Shown: positions 36,501 through 47,561, counted from the first letter of the stretch. The stretch is 64,000 nucleotides of DNA from Pseudeuparius sepicola (GCA_963920635.1 OY987308.1:21605096-21669095), one strand, 5' to 3'. Made by a program: numbers and translations. The notes: generated by a model not told the origin, from the letters alone.

Positions 36501-38460
36501 CATTTTAAGGCCTTATAAAAAAGTTACAGGGACTCTATTGAATATTTACCAAACTAGTTGAGATATTTAAATCATATTTGGTACACATTATAACGGCATA
36601 GGTTAGCATAAAACCTAGAACAACCAGTGGCGTAGAAGTAGGTAATTAGTATAATTGTTTTTAGAAAAAAAATAGAACCACCTTGTATAGCAATAAAATG
36701 TATTCAATTTCTTATGTAGATTGTAATTTTAAACAAAAATGCCCTCTTGGCAATTTTTCGTATGTGTCATGGTTTCGTGACAAATTTGATTTTTTGTATT
36801 ATTTCGGGGTATTCCTGAAAAATTATCTAGAAAAGTTGCTCCATAAGTAACACTTAAAGTGGAAATAATGTGTTTGCTACCTGAAATAAAGTAACTTTTT
36901 CCAATAAACTCACCTATTTAAGCCTATACTTTTGAAGATACAGGGTCTAAAACATTTAAGGAAGATACAATTAATGTTACGCTCTGTATCTTGAAAAGTA
37001 AAACCTTGAATGGGTAAGTTTATTGGGAAAAGTTACTGTATTTAAAGTAAAAAACACATTTTTTCTTCTTTGAGTGTTACTTATGGAGAAAAGTTTGAAG
37101 TTAATTTTTAGTACCCCGAAATAATATGAAAAAATCAAATTTGCTATGAAACCATGACACATATGAAAAAATGCTAAGAGAACGTTTTTGTTTACAATTA
37201 AAATTTACATTAGAAATTGAATACATTTTATTGCTATACAAGGTGGTTGTTTTTTTTTTCTAAAATAAATTATACTAATTACCCATTTCTACGCCACTGG
37301 TTGTTCCAGATGTTTGATATTAACAGGTTTTATGCTAACCCATGCCGTTATAACGTGTACCAAATATGACTTAAATATCTCAACTAGTTTGTAAAATATT
37401 CAATAAATTCCACATATTTCTGGCAACTTTAACACCCTGTAACTTTTTTATAAGGCCTTAAAATGATATAGTTTATAGAAGAAAGTGCGGTTATTTTTTG
37501 GTTTTCTATCACCTGTTGAAGTGTTGCAGATTAAAACTGAATCACCCTGTATACTTGAACTTTCTTCTCTTGTTGAATGTATCTACCCAAAGAACTTTCA
37601 CAGATTTCGGGATGGACTAATAAGATTAGGTCTAGTCGTTCTAATGATGTAGTTTTTCTCGTTGTTCATTATAAAATTTTTGTAATTTTATTTCTCTCCC
37701 AAGGTACCTCACAAACTTAATATAAACTTGTAGTCGTAGATAAAAACTCTTTAAAAAAAGACCTGACTGAAGCTACCTGCTTAATAATTTAAAATTTTCG
37801 AAATACGATTTGTTTTGAACTACCTACTTATACGTAATGCACACGTGATGGGAATTGTAGGATTACCAAAGGTGATACAGGAAAAATCTGGTTGCAATTA
37901 TTGGGACTACTACAGGCGGCCGCATTATCTTTAATTGACACATCTGAGTATCTGGAAGTTAGAAAAGTTAAAAATTGTGAATTATGATGGGAAATATTTT
38001 GCCTCCTATGGCACTGGCATGTCACATAAAACCTGATGGCAGTTGGACACTGACGTATAACATAACCTTGTACCAGCCCCCTTGTGGTCTCCTTGGAGTC
38101 GACAGAAAACAAACCTCCCCTCAAGGCTTCACTTTTCCTATGTGATAGACTGTGACATGCCGGGTCCCCTTATTTGAAAGAGTCCCTGTCGAAAACCGAT
38201 GCTCCGTCTTCCGCAGGACCCTAAACCTGTGCGGTTCGTCGGTCGGCCTGGAACCGGTGAAGGCGGTCCTAGAGAACTGTCCCAGTTTGCGTTCGATCAA
38301 CTTGCAGTCGTGCAGGGCGCTGCCGAGGGGCGTGAAGAGGTTGTACACGGGTGCGGCGGTGGCGGAACTGAGGCGGTCGCTCCTCGAGAAGGCGAAGACT
38401 GACGAGGCGAGCACGGGAGAGGAGGGCTGCACCCCCGGGGTGTCCCCGAAAGGCGAATGA
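33537..38460 (+). CDS. FBXL6: F-box/leucine-rich-repeat protein 6 orthologue, ten exons
   Basis: F-box proteins are substrate receptors of SCF ubiquitin ligases: the F-box binds Skp1 and the LRRs bind targets. Exons: 33537-34193, 34247-34500, 34638-34795, 34849-35018, 35094-35219, 35275-35442, 35500-35576, 35628-35770, 35826-35985, 38217-38460. All junctions are GT..AG and phases match, giving 718 residues. Residues 1-270 are acidic/Ser-rich, then basic: an AT-hook core GRGRPKK (181-187), KNTIKIRIKKSN, and KKKTARRKKHK (nuclear signal). The F-box is ~275-325 (MPEALLTKIFEEAC, LCKVCRLWRDA). LRRs follow to ~695 (LRLLDVRGCTKLTDSGL, LNLCGSSVGLEPVKAVLENC). The end INLQSCRALPRGVKRLYTG matches vertebrate FBXL6. 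Human FBXL6 (539 residues) lacks the long N-terminus. Intron 9 (35986-38216) carries a transposon. Confidence 0.92.
36034..38187. mobile_element. Mutator-like MITE (family M), copy 3, in FBXL6 intron 9
   Basis: It is bounded by AGGGACTCTTTAAA and TTTGAAAGAGTCCCT. The perfect 10-bp target duplication GTCGAAAACC lies at 36024-36033 and 38188-38197. Removing the element and one duplicate leaves an intron of only ~65 bp, like the other FBXL6 introns. The interior matches copies 1 and 2 in reverse order (TTTCCAAAGTGAGGCCTATT near the left, GACATGCCGGGTCCCCTT near the right). A second element (36415-37551) sits inside, so the core is ~1.02 kb. Confidence 0.92.
36415..37551. mobile_element. ACAGGGTG-class foldback nested in family-M copy 3
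   Basis: It begins TACAGGGTGATTAAGTTTTA and ends AAAACTGAATCACCCTGTA. The arms of ~500 bp are near-complementary, with GTTTTCTATCACCTGTTGAAG and CCAAACTAGTTGAGATATTT-type blocks repeated inverted. The sequence on either side joins to match uninterrupted family-M copies (GTAGTAT/TACTTGAAC), consistent with TA-site insertion. A diverged half is present at 2755-3230. No coding motif is seen. Confidence 0.85.
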
Positions 38461-39208
38461 TGGTGACGGGACGGGAGGCTGAGGAGCAGGGTTGGAGTTG
38501 TCGCGTACTTTGAGGAAGTCTGAGAGAAAAGTCCGGCCGGTATGCGACAACTGTGACGGAAGGTTTTTTTTTATTAATTTATATTTATTTGTTACTGAAC
38601 ATTTTTATATGTATATTGATATTACTTGAATGGCGCAAGGTGGTATATATTTGACGAATTTTTAATACTGTACAGTACCTGTCGTTGGAAAGTGGTCAAA
38701 AAGCGTTTTATTAAATTTTTTACGTTCACTTAAAAAAGTGTATATAACGGTTTGCGTGGTAAAGAAAACTGCCGATTTTTTCGAAATTCCACTGCCGTAA
38801 CCTGATTAAAGATGGCACTGTTGGCGGTGCTGAATGTATTTTTAATTAGTAAATTTTAGACGGGTTCTTTACCACGCAAGGCAATTTTTTTAAATAGAAT
38901 TTTGCGCACTAAAAATAATTCGAGGGTAGCTTTTTCTAAGTGCAGACCTGAGTAGCCAGTGTGTAAATGTATAGAGAAAAGTTGATGTTTCTGTTATGTT
39001 ACCCACAACAGAATTCGTGCATTTTAAGAGAATCGATTATACTAGCGAAGGTTATTTTATTGTTTTCAGTTTTTTTATTTTTTAATTTTGTGCACCTAAT
39101 GTTAAGGAAAAGATATAGTATCATGTACTAATATTATGTATATTATTTATATATAAATATATGAATAGGTTGAGTTAATTGATATCAGACGTATTTTATT
39201 TTATAATA
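38461..39208. other. FBXL6 downstream region
   Basis: This is the likely 3' untranslated sequence followed by AT-rich DNA. GGTAAAGAAAACTGCCGATT near 38758 and complementary-looking GTTCTTTACCACGCAAGGCA near 38864 form a weak inverted pair (TTTGCGTGGTAAAGAA and TTCTTTACCACGCAA), so a ~130-bp MITE may lie at 38750-38890. I see no gene. Confidence 0.4.
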
Positions 39209-39937
39209 TACAGGGTGTTCGAAAAATAGACGGAGATATTTTAGAGGGTGATTCCCTGTTAAGAAATATGAAAAAAAGTTTCTATAAACATGGGTCCGGA
39301 AATGCAGAGTTTTCAAGATACAGGATGTTAAATATATTGCATGTCACTGGACAAAATTGGTTTATCAATTTTTGCAAAAAAAATCACAAGTGCCTTGGAA
39401 AACAAATAATCAAAAGCATTTCTAGGAAAGAGTGTTATTGCAACTTTTCCAATATCATAACATAAAGTACACTACAACCAATTTTGTCCAGTGACATGCA
39501 ATAAAACGGTTTTTATTTTTTTTTTCTCGAAAACGAAGTGAGATAGGAAAACAATACAAGAGGGAAAGAAGTTGTATTTTTAGATGCTTAATCAAACAAA
39601 AAAATATTAAAGTTACAAAAAAAAGGTAGTGGCGTACATTTTTTTGATAATAATATTCGCTAAGGTGCCCCCCGGGACGCCACTGGACTTAATAAATTTA
39701 ATCTAGTTAGGGCGAAATTAGCCTCTTAATACAACAAATAACATTGCCAAATTTCAACAGAATCGAGTAAATAATTTTTAAGACATTAATAATTTCATTT
39801 TTTATTTTTTTTTATTTAACATCCTGTATCTTGAAAACTCTGCATTTCCGGACCCATGTTTATAGAAACTTTTTTCATATTTCTTAACAGGGAATCACCC
39901 TCTAAAATATCTCCGTGTATTTTTCGAACACCCTGTA
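39209..39937. mobile_element. ACAGGGTG-class foldback element, TA duplication
   Basis: It starts TACAGGGTGTTCGAAAAATA and ends TTTTTCGAACACCCTGTA, with TA on both sides. Outer arms of ~130 bp are complementary (AAACATGGGTCCGGAAATGC on the left). An inner inverted pair, GCATGTCACTGGACAAAATT with its complement near 39480-39505, makes it a palindrome within a palindrome. Confidence 0.85.
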
Positions 39938-40311
39938 TATATCCCAGTTCCCACCTAAAATTGCTATTTTTTTTTTAAAGGAAAGTTATGTTGTTGCAAT
40001 CGATGCAGTGTCTCAAAATCTACAAAATAGTTGAAATATAAATAGTTATTTGTGCACCAAGGCACTGAAGCCACTGAAGTTTTAAGCAGGAAAGTATTAC
40101 CTTACGAAAAATTGCAAAACATGAGAAATTAAATCATTCCTAAAAGGTATTCGGCAGATTTTGCAACAAGGTTCACTTTTTTTTTCCATTAACTTGAACT
40201 GAATTTGCGTCGTTTTATTATCTTGCAAATTTTTGAAATAAGATTATAAAACATCCATACATGGTATCTACTTTTAAACATATACAAATCCATAAAATCT
40301 TTATTTTTGGC

Positions 40312-40709
40312 TTTCAATAAAGAATCCCAGGAAGGAGTCAAAGCTCTATGGGCATTATAAAATACGTGAGACGAAAATCGCCCTAAGTAATTTTATAATT
40401 TAAATTAACATTTGAAGACATGCACAAAAGTGGCATAGGCGTTTGTGTAAGTACCTAGTTCTTCATTTAAAATTAGAATTGCTATATTGGATTCCTAAAC
40501 TTAAAGCCATAAACGTGCCTTATAGGTTTTTGCCTCTATTGCCTCTGATTTCACGAAAAATGAGGATTTCTGCCTCGATTAGTTTGTCGAAACAACTCAA
40601 AGGTGCGCGCCACTGTAAAAACGGAAACGGCATCCCCCTATATGCAGAGATTGTCGCGGTCGTGCGTAATCCCAAACATGCTCCTTTCCAGGAATTCTTT
40701 ATTCAAAGA
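40312..40709 (+). mobile_element. MITE family A, copy 4
   Basis: The ends TTTCAATAAAGAATCCCAGG and CCAGGAATTCTTTATTCAAA are a TIR. It keeps GTGGCATAGGCGTTTGTGTA and the right part CCTCGATTAGTTTGTCGAAA, but lacks the exon-like Cys block, so it is an internally deleted form. Confidence 0.8.
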
Positions 40710-40940
40710 TTTTTGGAGATAAACGCCTAAACTTTTTTTTTTGTTTACAAGGCCTTCAAACACCCATTTTTTTGACCTTCCAACTATTTACAAAATGCAA
40801 ATCCAGGGCCGGCTACGCGTGGTGCCTGTCCGACGTTTGGTGGCTAAAGCCAGCCTATAGAAAACATCGGCCAGAGGCCTCGGCAACTAAATTCCACATG
40901 AAAAATAAAAAGAACTTTAGTGCCGAGGTACATATTATAC

Positions 40941-41770
40941 AGTGTGTCCCAGGATTAGCGAATTTATAGGTGTAAATGACAAAAAAATTTCAAGTTGAAA
41001 ATTGAGCTTCTGGGGTTCCGCCCTGCTTAGTTTGAAACTAATTTTTGACATAATTTTACTTTCGAAAAATCAAGTACCCCTTGGAAATTTTAAAAATACC
41101 GATTTTGTACACTAGTAAAGTGCCCCCTCTGTAGCTTTTACGACAAAATGTTATTAAAGAAAGTTGTTCAGAATGAAAAACTGAGTATCTGTGCAAAATT
41201 TCAAAATGCTAGGCCTCCTTTGATTTTTGTCCCTTTTTTATTGGAAAATTGGGAAAAAAGAGACGTTTTGGTAAAAGATATTACAAAATATTATTAAAGA
41301 AAGTTGTTCAGAATTGAAAATTGTGTACGTGTGCTAAATTTAGTAATAATCGGCTACAATAATTTTTTGACTGTTATTTTATCATTAGGTGTGCTTGGTT
41401 TTTATATTGTCTGTGTAGATAGAGTTACTGTCAAAGTTATTTTAATGCATAGGTACATAATTTTTAATTCTAAACAACTTTCTTTAATAATATTTTTTAA
41501 TATCTTTTACCAAAACGTCACCTTTTTCCCACTTTTCCAATAAAAAAGGAACAAAAATCAAAGGAGGCCTTGTATTTTGAAATTTTGCACAGATACTCAG
41601 TTTTTCATTCTGAACAACTTTCTTTAATAACATTTTGTCTACAGAGGGGGCACTTTGCTAGTGTACAAAATCGGTATTTTCAAAATTTCCAAGGCGTACT
41701 TGATTTTTCGAAAGTAAAATTAGGTCAAAAATTAGTTTCAAACTAAGCGGAAACCCAGAAGCTCAATTTT
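40941..41770. mobile_element. Foldback element with ~300-bp arms, right terminus lost
   Basis: The left end reads ACAGTGTGTCCCAGGATTAG, related to the end of 18400-19251. The left arm (about 41000-41340) is inverted at 41455-41770: GTGCCCCCTCTG with CAGAGGGGGCAC, and TTAAAGAAAGTTGTTCAGAAT with its complement, twice. The right terminal ~60 bp is missing where family B copy 4 begins. Confidence 0.75.
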
Positions 41771-41775
41771 TGTAT

Positions 41776-42840
41776 ATTTTTTGAACCGACTGCGCATGGT
41801 GTTGCTTGCCTTTGACGATCGCTCTACCTAGGTCAAGTATGACGAGGCACGGCGCTTCCCAACAGAAACTTCAAACTGCTGCCCCTTGTGCAGCCTCCAT
41901 GGAAAATAGATTGATATTCAAACATACTAAAATATTTGTAATGAAAGATTGCGCTCTCAGAGAAATACTCTGAGATTGCGCTGCTATTATAGGTAACAAT
42001 TTCCCGCGTCTGACGTTTGATGTTTACATCTCGCCAAGGCCCACTGATCGAAAAAATCGTACAATAATGGGCTACTTCAGTGCCTCAGAGAAATAACCAA
42101 GGATAGAGGGAGTAAGGACAAATAGTAAACAAAGCCAACATCTTTTTGATTGATGCCACGTACTCCATTGTTTACAGCATTTCATTTCAAAATAGAAGGG
42201 TTTAATAATGGGATTCAATGAAGGCGCACCTCCCATAACGCTAAATTAACAAATGTAGTTATTAATTTCTTGTATGTAACAGTTTTAAACTAAAACTAAA
42301 TTGCGCTGTAATTATAGTATCTAATTATCACTTTAATAAAATCGTCACAGATACCTCAAACCGCCCGACATGGCAACGCTGCTGTTGATGCCCCGCCTCC
42401 CGCTGGCGCCGCGTCCGTTAACTCAGCGGTATTTGTTTTGAATATGCCTAGCATGTCAAGTTTTCCGATTGTTTACGTATGCATTTTTCCCGTTTTTAAT
42501 TGTTTTTCTGTTAATTTATAGGCTATTTATTAGGATTTAGGATATAGTGACTGATTTTGTATACAATGGGACGCAGAGAGTGGGTGGTATGTGGCTAAAT
42601 TGATATTTCTCAGGATATAACCTATCTCAGGTAAACGTTGTACACACGGGCCTAATGTTTGTTTACTTCGGTAAATTTGCATAAGATGTTGGTTGACTAC
42701 AAACGTATGTATTTTGAAGCTGTTGCTCCCTCTATCCTTGGTTATTTCTCTGAGTTCAGTGCCGATTTCTGAGCTTTTAACGACGATTTTGAGACACCTC
42801 ACTGCCGATTTCAATAAAAACTCGTTACATTTCCAAAGGC
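41776..42840 (-). repeat. Dispersed repeat family B, copy 4, split by a TIR element
   Basis: Read on the minus strand, 42840-42755 followed by 42083-41776 reproduces family B in order: CACTGCCGATTT complement, then GGCACTGAAGTAGCCCATTA and the AVWSFCWE block. The 671-bp element at 42084-42754 interrupts it and duplicated 8 bp, giving a clear order of events. Confidence 0.85.
42084..42754. mobile_element. TIR element with 8-bp target duplication (family H, copy 1)
   Basis: The ends CTCAGAGAAATAACCAAGG (left) and CCTTGGTTATTTCTCTGAG (right) are inverted over ~29 bp. Perfect 8-bp duplications TTCAGTGC lie at 42076-42083 and 42755-42762, inside family B, whose unbroken copies show a single TTCAGTGC-type site. 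The 8-bp duplication fits hAT or P superfamilies. At 671 bp it has no transposase. Confidence 0.9.
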
Positions 42841-42869
42841 CTCTCGTAGTCGCAACCAACCCCCGCCTA

Positions 42870-43330
42870 TTTGCTCACTGCGACGCGTCCCACACCCGAC
42901 CGCCGCGCCGTTTCAGCAGCTCCCACCTCCCGCACCGTCCTCCTCTCCTGGTCGCCAGGCCCGCCCTGTGACGTAACGCTGCCACGGATGATAGACGGCT
43001 GACAGCCGTCGGCGGCGGCGCCCCCCCCCCCCTCGCACCTAATTAGCGCCCCTCCCCCCGCCCCCGTCCCGAAGAGGGGGGAGGCCTCTCGGACGGTCCA
43101 GGTGGGCAGGGCCGCGGCGGATGCTGGGCGAGGCGCGGGATCAGCGCTGTAGCCTCCGCCTTTGCCGGCGCGGGCCGGCGGCCAGGAGAGGCGGGAGATG
43201 CGGAAGGAGATTCCGGAGACGGGCGGGCGAAATTGTACGGGGGAGAGGCGGAAAGGTACCTGGGGGCGCGGCAGGGTTTCGACGGCGAAATCGGGGCATA
43301 GAAAATGTTAATGCGACCGCCGCGAATGTT
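42870..43330. other. GC- and CpG-rich block without an assigned gene
   Basis: Dense CG dinucleotides, a C14-type run near 43020 and GC-rich purine/pyrimidine tracts contrast with AT-rich flanks. It could be a promoter of a gene outside what I can read. Long frames on both strands here follow from composition. Confidence 0.35.
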
Positions 43331-43445
43331 CTCCCTGAGGTGAAATAAAAGTAAACAAGCCGCTCTGCGTGGTGAACGCGTGATCATGCATCGCTCGCAT
43401 TATTTACACCATTCACCATTGGCCGAGACAGAGCATCTGCACTTT

Positions 43446-43520
43446 GTGACACTATGGGCGTTGTAAATCTTCACCCAACGCTATGGGCGTTGACTGAAAT
43501 CTTCACCCAACGCTATGGGC
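43446..43520. repeat. Short tandem repeat, about 2.3 units of ~32-38 bp
   Basis: The unit GCTATGGGCGTTG...AATCTTCACCCAA is repeated, its last copy ending exactly where the 8-bp-TSD element inserted (ATGGGCCTGTTC). Confidence 0.7.
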
Positions 43521-43526
43521 CTGTTC

Positions 43527-44205
43527 CTCAGACTAATGAATAAAGGGGACACCGCATTATAGCGTCTTTATACAGATGTAAACAGTAAGCTCAACCTTCT
43601 CACTTTTTGAAAGAGATAAATGTATTTACAAATACTACCTATGGAACGAAATATTCTCTTTTTCCACTTTAGAGGAAAGACACTTGCACTTTATGCACCT
43701 ATTTACCATTTTTTAATATTTTGGAACCGCACGAAAAACTCGATTTTAGCGTTTGTTTTCTGGTAAAACTAAGCAAATAACAACAAACAAAATGGAAAAC
43801 AAACAATTTCAGCAAGCGCTAACTTTGGTCCCTGTCAAACTGCCGCAACGTTGCCGATTAGTGCGAAAAGTAATGGGTGCGTTCTCTAGGTACTATAACC
43901 ATTTTGTCAATAATAAAACACCTACATAATCTTTCTTGAACACGAAAAGGTTGTTTTACTTTACTGTTCCGCCTGAATTTTATAAGTGGGGGCATTTTAC
44001 GTTCAATGCATCTTCTAAAGAAATTGCCGGTTTTATTTATGATATTCCTAGTTATTGTTACTCTTAAATGTGACAACATGTGTGGGGCAGGTCAGTAAGA
44101 CCAATATTTGTAAACATGGGGATAGTAATAATAATAACAACTATGCCTGTCAACAATTCACTTAAATTTGTAAACAAATTCGTCCCCATTATTCATTAGT
44201 CTGAG
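43527..44205. mobile_element. TIR element with 8-bp target duplication (family H, copy 2)
   Basis: The ends CTCAGACTAATGAATAA and TTATTCATTAGTCTGAG are inverted (the TIR extends ~24 bp to GGGGAC). Perfect 8-bp duplications GCCTGTTC lie at 43519-43526 and 44206-44213. It shares the CTCAGA terminus, ~675-bp size and 8-bp target with 42084-42754, but internal sequence is not obviously shared, so it may be a sister family. Confidence 0.9.
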
Positions 44206-44456
44206 GCCTGTTCAACGCCCTAACCTAAAAACACCCAAGATGGTTGCTGGGGTATAAACCAGTACTCTATTTCTCTGGTATAAACAGGCCGTTTGTTTGT
44301 ATTGCGAATTGGGGCGTTTTACGGAAGTTTTGGAAAATTCTTCGCATCTTCTGTAATTTTAATAATAATTATATAAGCATTGCTGCATAGCAAATCGCCA
44401 CATCTCCGAGTGAACACAAAGATGTGGCTCCGCGATATTATCAAAAAGTACGTTTT

Positions 44457-44892
44457 CTTGAAACCGGCAGTGAAGTGTCTCAACAGCTCAAAAATCGGCA
44501 CTGAAGTAGTCCATTATTGTACGATTTATTCTATAAGTAGGCCTTGACGAGATGTAAACATCAAACGTCAGACGCGGAGCCATCGCCCGTCAAAAGTGAC
44601 CAAATATTCAAAACCCGGCCAATAAAGGCCCATTTAACTTTTCGTACAGATTACTAAATTTTACCTATAGCAGCGCAATCTTTCAGCATAAATATTTTAG
44701 TAGGTTTGAATATCAAACTATTTTTCATGGAGGCTGCTCAACAGGCAGCAGTTTGGAGTTTCTGTTGGAAAGCGCCGTGCTTCGTCGTACTTGACCTAGG
44801 TACAGCGATCGTCAAAGTCAAGCAACGCCGCATACAGTCCGTCCATGGACGGGTTATTTTTTCCCTAATAAAACAATTTTTTTTCGATTGGA
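44457..44892 (+). repeat. Dispersed repeat family B, copy 3
   Basis: It begins ACCGGCAGTGAAGTGTCTCA and runs through GACGCGGAGCCATCGCCCGT and the AVWSFCW block to CCTAATAAAACAATTTTTTT. It joins directly to a family-E end at 44893. Confidence 0.75.
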
Positions 44893-44990
44893 TGACTGAT
44901 TCATACCTTTACGGAACATAATGCCCTTTGAAAGGAATATTGATCAAAATCACGTCCAAAAATCTGTCACTATCTTCCGGTCTATAATTT
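44893..44990. repeat. Family E end fragment
   Basis: GATGACTGATTCATACC, then AAATCACGTCCAAAAATCTG and ATCTTCCGGTCTAT match the right arm of the foldback at 10661-11286, with a deletion. Only one arm is present. Confidence 0.7.
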
Positions 44991-45454
44991 CCACTAAAAA
45001 TAAAAAAGCCCATGATGAAAGTAAATCAATGACAGCGCATTGGACAGACCTATTGAGTGATGTCATCTATAATAGATCAAGACTTGCAAATGTTTATATT
45101 GATCTAATTGAGATATCAATAATTGATCTCGGCCGACTGTGACAAAACAGCGCAAGCTACACCCTTCTAACTTGCAGCAATCGACACAACGACTGAAAAA
45201 GAACTATACTGTGTTCAAAAAGAATTGATAGCACAGAAGAGGTTCCAGGTCCATAAAATGATTGTAAACCATAAGCGGCGTTATTCTCTTTTAGTTTCAA
45301 TGTGTAAAATAGAAAAATTATCTTTAAAAATATGGTTATTGTCTATCAGATGAGTATGCGTATGCTGATTTTTTTATTGTCAAAATCTCTTTCAGACAGC
45401 AACCATATTTTCATGAATAATTTTCATATTTACATTGAAAATAAAAGTAAGAAG

Positions 45455-46090
45455 TTATCTTTATTGGAAGAAACATTTTTTACTTGGATAAAACTTGTGG
45501 GAAGCGAAGACAGATTTCTAGATGGCGGTTTATGAAACTTTCAATCCAATTCTACCAGAGATTATCACGAGGAAATGACGGCCGATGTATTTGAAGAATA
45601 TTTTCAGCAAAGGATAGAGCGGATACCAAATAATTCCATACTTGTAATTGATAATGCAAGTTATCATTCTAGACTAGTGGAGAAGCTTCCAACGAGTTCT
45701 TGGAGAAAAGCGAATTTTATTGAATGGCTAAACGAGAAGGGGCTGCAATTTGAAGAAGGAATGGACAAAAAATAACTTTTAAACATAGGTCAGGATACGA
45801 AATGGCATAGGGCTTATATGGGCCCAAATAAAAGGACATGTTGCAAGACATAACAATATTTATAAACTTAAGGATGTACGGCATCTGATGATCAATTCAC
45901 TGGATATTATTACTGCAGAAAGTTGGCGAAATGCGCGATACAACATGTTATTGCGGAAGAAAATAAAATGTGGAATCTTGATGAATTGATTGACTTGACG
46001 ACACTCTGGAAATTGAGCCTCTTATTATTGATTTAGAACATGACGACTCTTCCGAATTTTCCGAAGACGATCCTTTATATTTTAAATTGT
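45455..46090 (+). pseudogene. Decayed IS630/Tc1-type (DDE) transposase
   Basis: Coding-like sequence runs through three frames. 45575-45775 reads EEYFQQRIERIPNNSILVID then NASYHSRLVEKLPTSSWRKA and WLNEKGLQFEE, containing the second catalytic Asp (VID-NASYHS). Further on come WAQIKGHVARHNNIYKLKDV and ITAESWRNA, then EIEPLIIDLEHDDSSEF-SEDD, the acidic C-terminus seen in this transposase type. The residue where the third catalytic acid (E before LIWA) should be reads Gly. Upstream, EETFFTWIKLVGS may be the end of the preceding part. Several stops and frameshifts and the missing catalytic Glu make it dead. Nearness to the family-E fragment hints, but does not show, that family E depended on it. 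Confidence 0.8.
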
Positions 46091-46439
46091 AATATTATTT
46101 TAATAAATAAAATTCTCTATGTGAAATTGTATTGCCAACATTATTATAAATATAAAATAGTTTGTTTTATTAGTGTTTCAAAATTTAATATTTTTGCAAA
46201 ATGTGGTTCGGTTGCTTTTAGGAACGGGTAAAAACGATAATAGTCTCTTAATCCAAACAAACCATTTTGCAACCGACCCTCCGCTTATGGCTTATAATTT
46301 TCTTTATTACCATTTTAATGCCTATTGTTATTTGGAGATTACAGGGCGCGCGCAAGGAAGAAAGCGGATAAATGCAATGAACAAACGGCAAAGCTTTTTG
46401 TCGGACCCAGGTAGTCTCTTGAATTTATAATGAGGGCAG

Positions 46440-47392
46440 CGTGCTATCAATTCCATTTGAACCAATGAATAAGGGTTCTTTATTCGTTGATTTGAACAGA
46501 GTTTAAAAGAGAATACTATCAGACGTCACCCGGTACGGAACGCAAACATTTCACGGCCTGCTGGCAATGGCGGTCGATGGGGTCCGCATTCCTCGACCTC
46601 CGCGACGCCCTGCGACCCCGTCCGTCGGCGACGTAATAATTCCAAAGATTTAGTTTCAAATTCCCGTTTACCTCGGCGGGGATTTAGGCTCCCCGGCCGT
46701 CGGCCGGCGGATTAGCGGGCGCGTATGGGCTCGTTGCCTCCGGCTCCGCGCGTCGACTTACAATTTAAAAATTAAAAAAAAAACCGGCGCGTGCCCGGGA
46801 CGGTTTTAAATTAAATTTTTCAACGGCTTACAAAGTTATGCAAATTTGGACCGTCGCCGGTTAGGAGAGCAGAAGATTCGGCGGGTCGAATTTTTTGGGA
46901 CGGCCCGGCTCGGGCCTTCGCCGACGGATGGTGGGGGTGGGAGCGGGGGGAGGGAGTTGGCGTTGCGGATGCAAAAGAGAGGAGAGAAAATTTGAATAAC
47001 TCATTTGTTCCCGTTTGCGGAGTTTCCAGTCAACAGATTACGCCAGTCACGCCAGTGCCAAAGCGGATTTTAAAGCCTAAAAAAATTAATGACAGGCAAG
47101 GCAAGGACCTGCCGGAAAATTTAGTTAAGGACATAACAAAGACAAAAAAACAAGAGTTAAACATATCAATCGAAAGGGTGAAATGGAGGTGCTGTTTAGG
47201 GGTTTAAACTGGTTTATTTGCGCAGTTGTAGATATTAAAATAATCCAAAACCTTTGTATAAAAGCCATTTTCACCATAACCTCACATTTTCTGATAAATG
47301 GAGAAAAACCGATTTTTCATTTTTTTTATTTTTTTCTTTCCTAAGAATAACTCGACTTACATGAAATTTTGTGAAAGTATACCCGTTGACTG
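46440..47392. other. GC-rich intergenic block
   Basis: 46540-46960 is CpG-rich (CCGTCCGTCGGCGACG, CCGGCCGTCGGCCGGCGG) in AT-rich surroundings. A 71-codon frame at 46992-47207 follows it, with no recognised domain. It may be a promoter or a noncoding first exon, but I cannot join it to a gene. Confidence 0.3.
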
Positions 47393-47561
47393 ACGTATTA
47401 ATAAAGACTGCTCACGGCTGTCATGTTTGACAGGCTCACCATGCGCTTCCCGGAGACAAAATAGGTGCAATGCAAAATACATTGTTGACCTTAGGCGCCA
47501 TCTACTTTCCAGGATATGAAGTTATAGCCGTGAGAAGTCTTATTAATACGTCAGTCAACGG
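47393..47561. mobile_element. ~170-bp palindromic MITE
   Basis: CCGTTGACTGACGTATTAATA is inverted as TATTAATACGTCAGTCAACGG, continuing inward with GACTGCTCACGGCT against AGCCGTGAGAAGTC. The flanks TATAC/TATAC may contain the target duplication. The same terminal palindrome, alone, is at 52976-53005. Confidence 0.75.
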
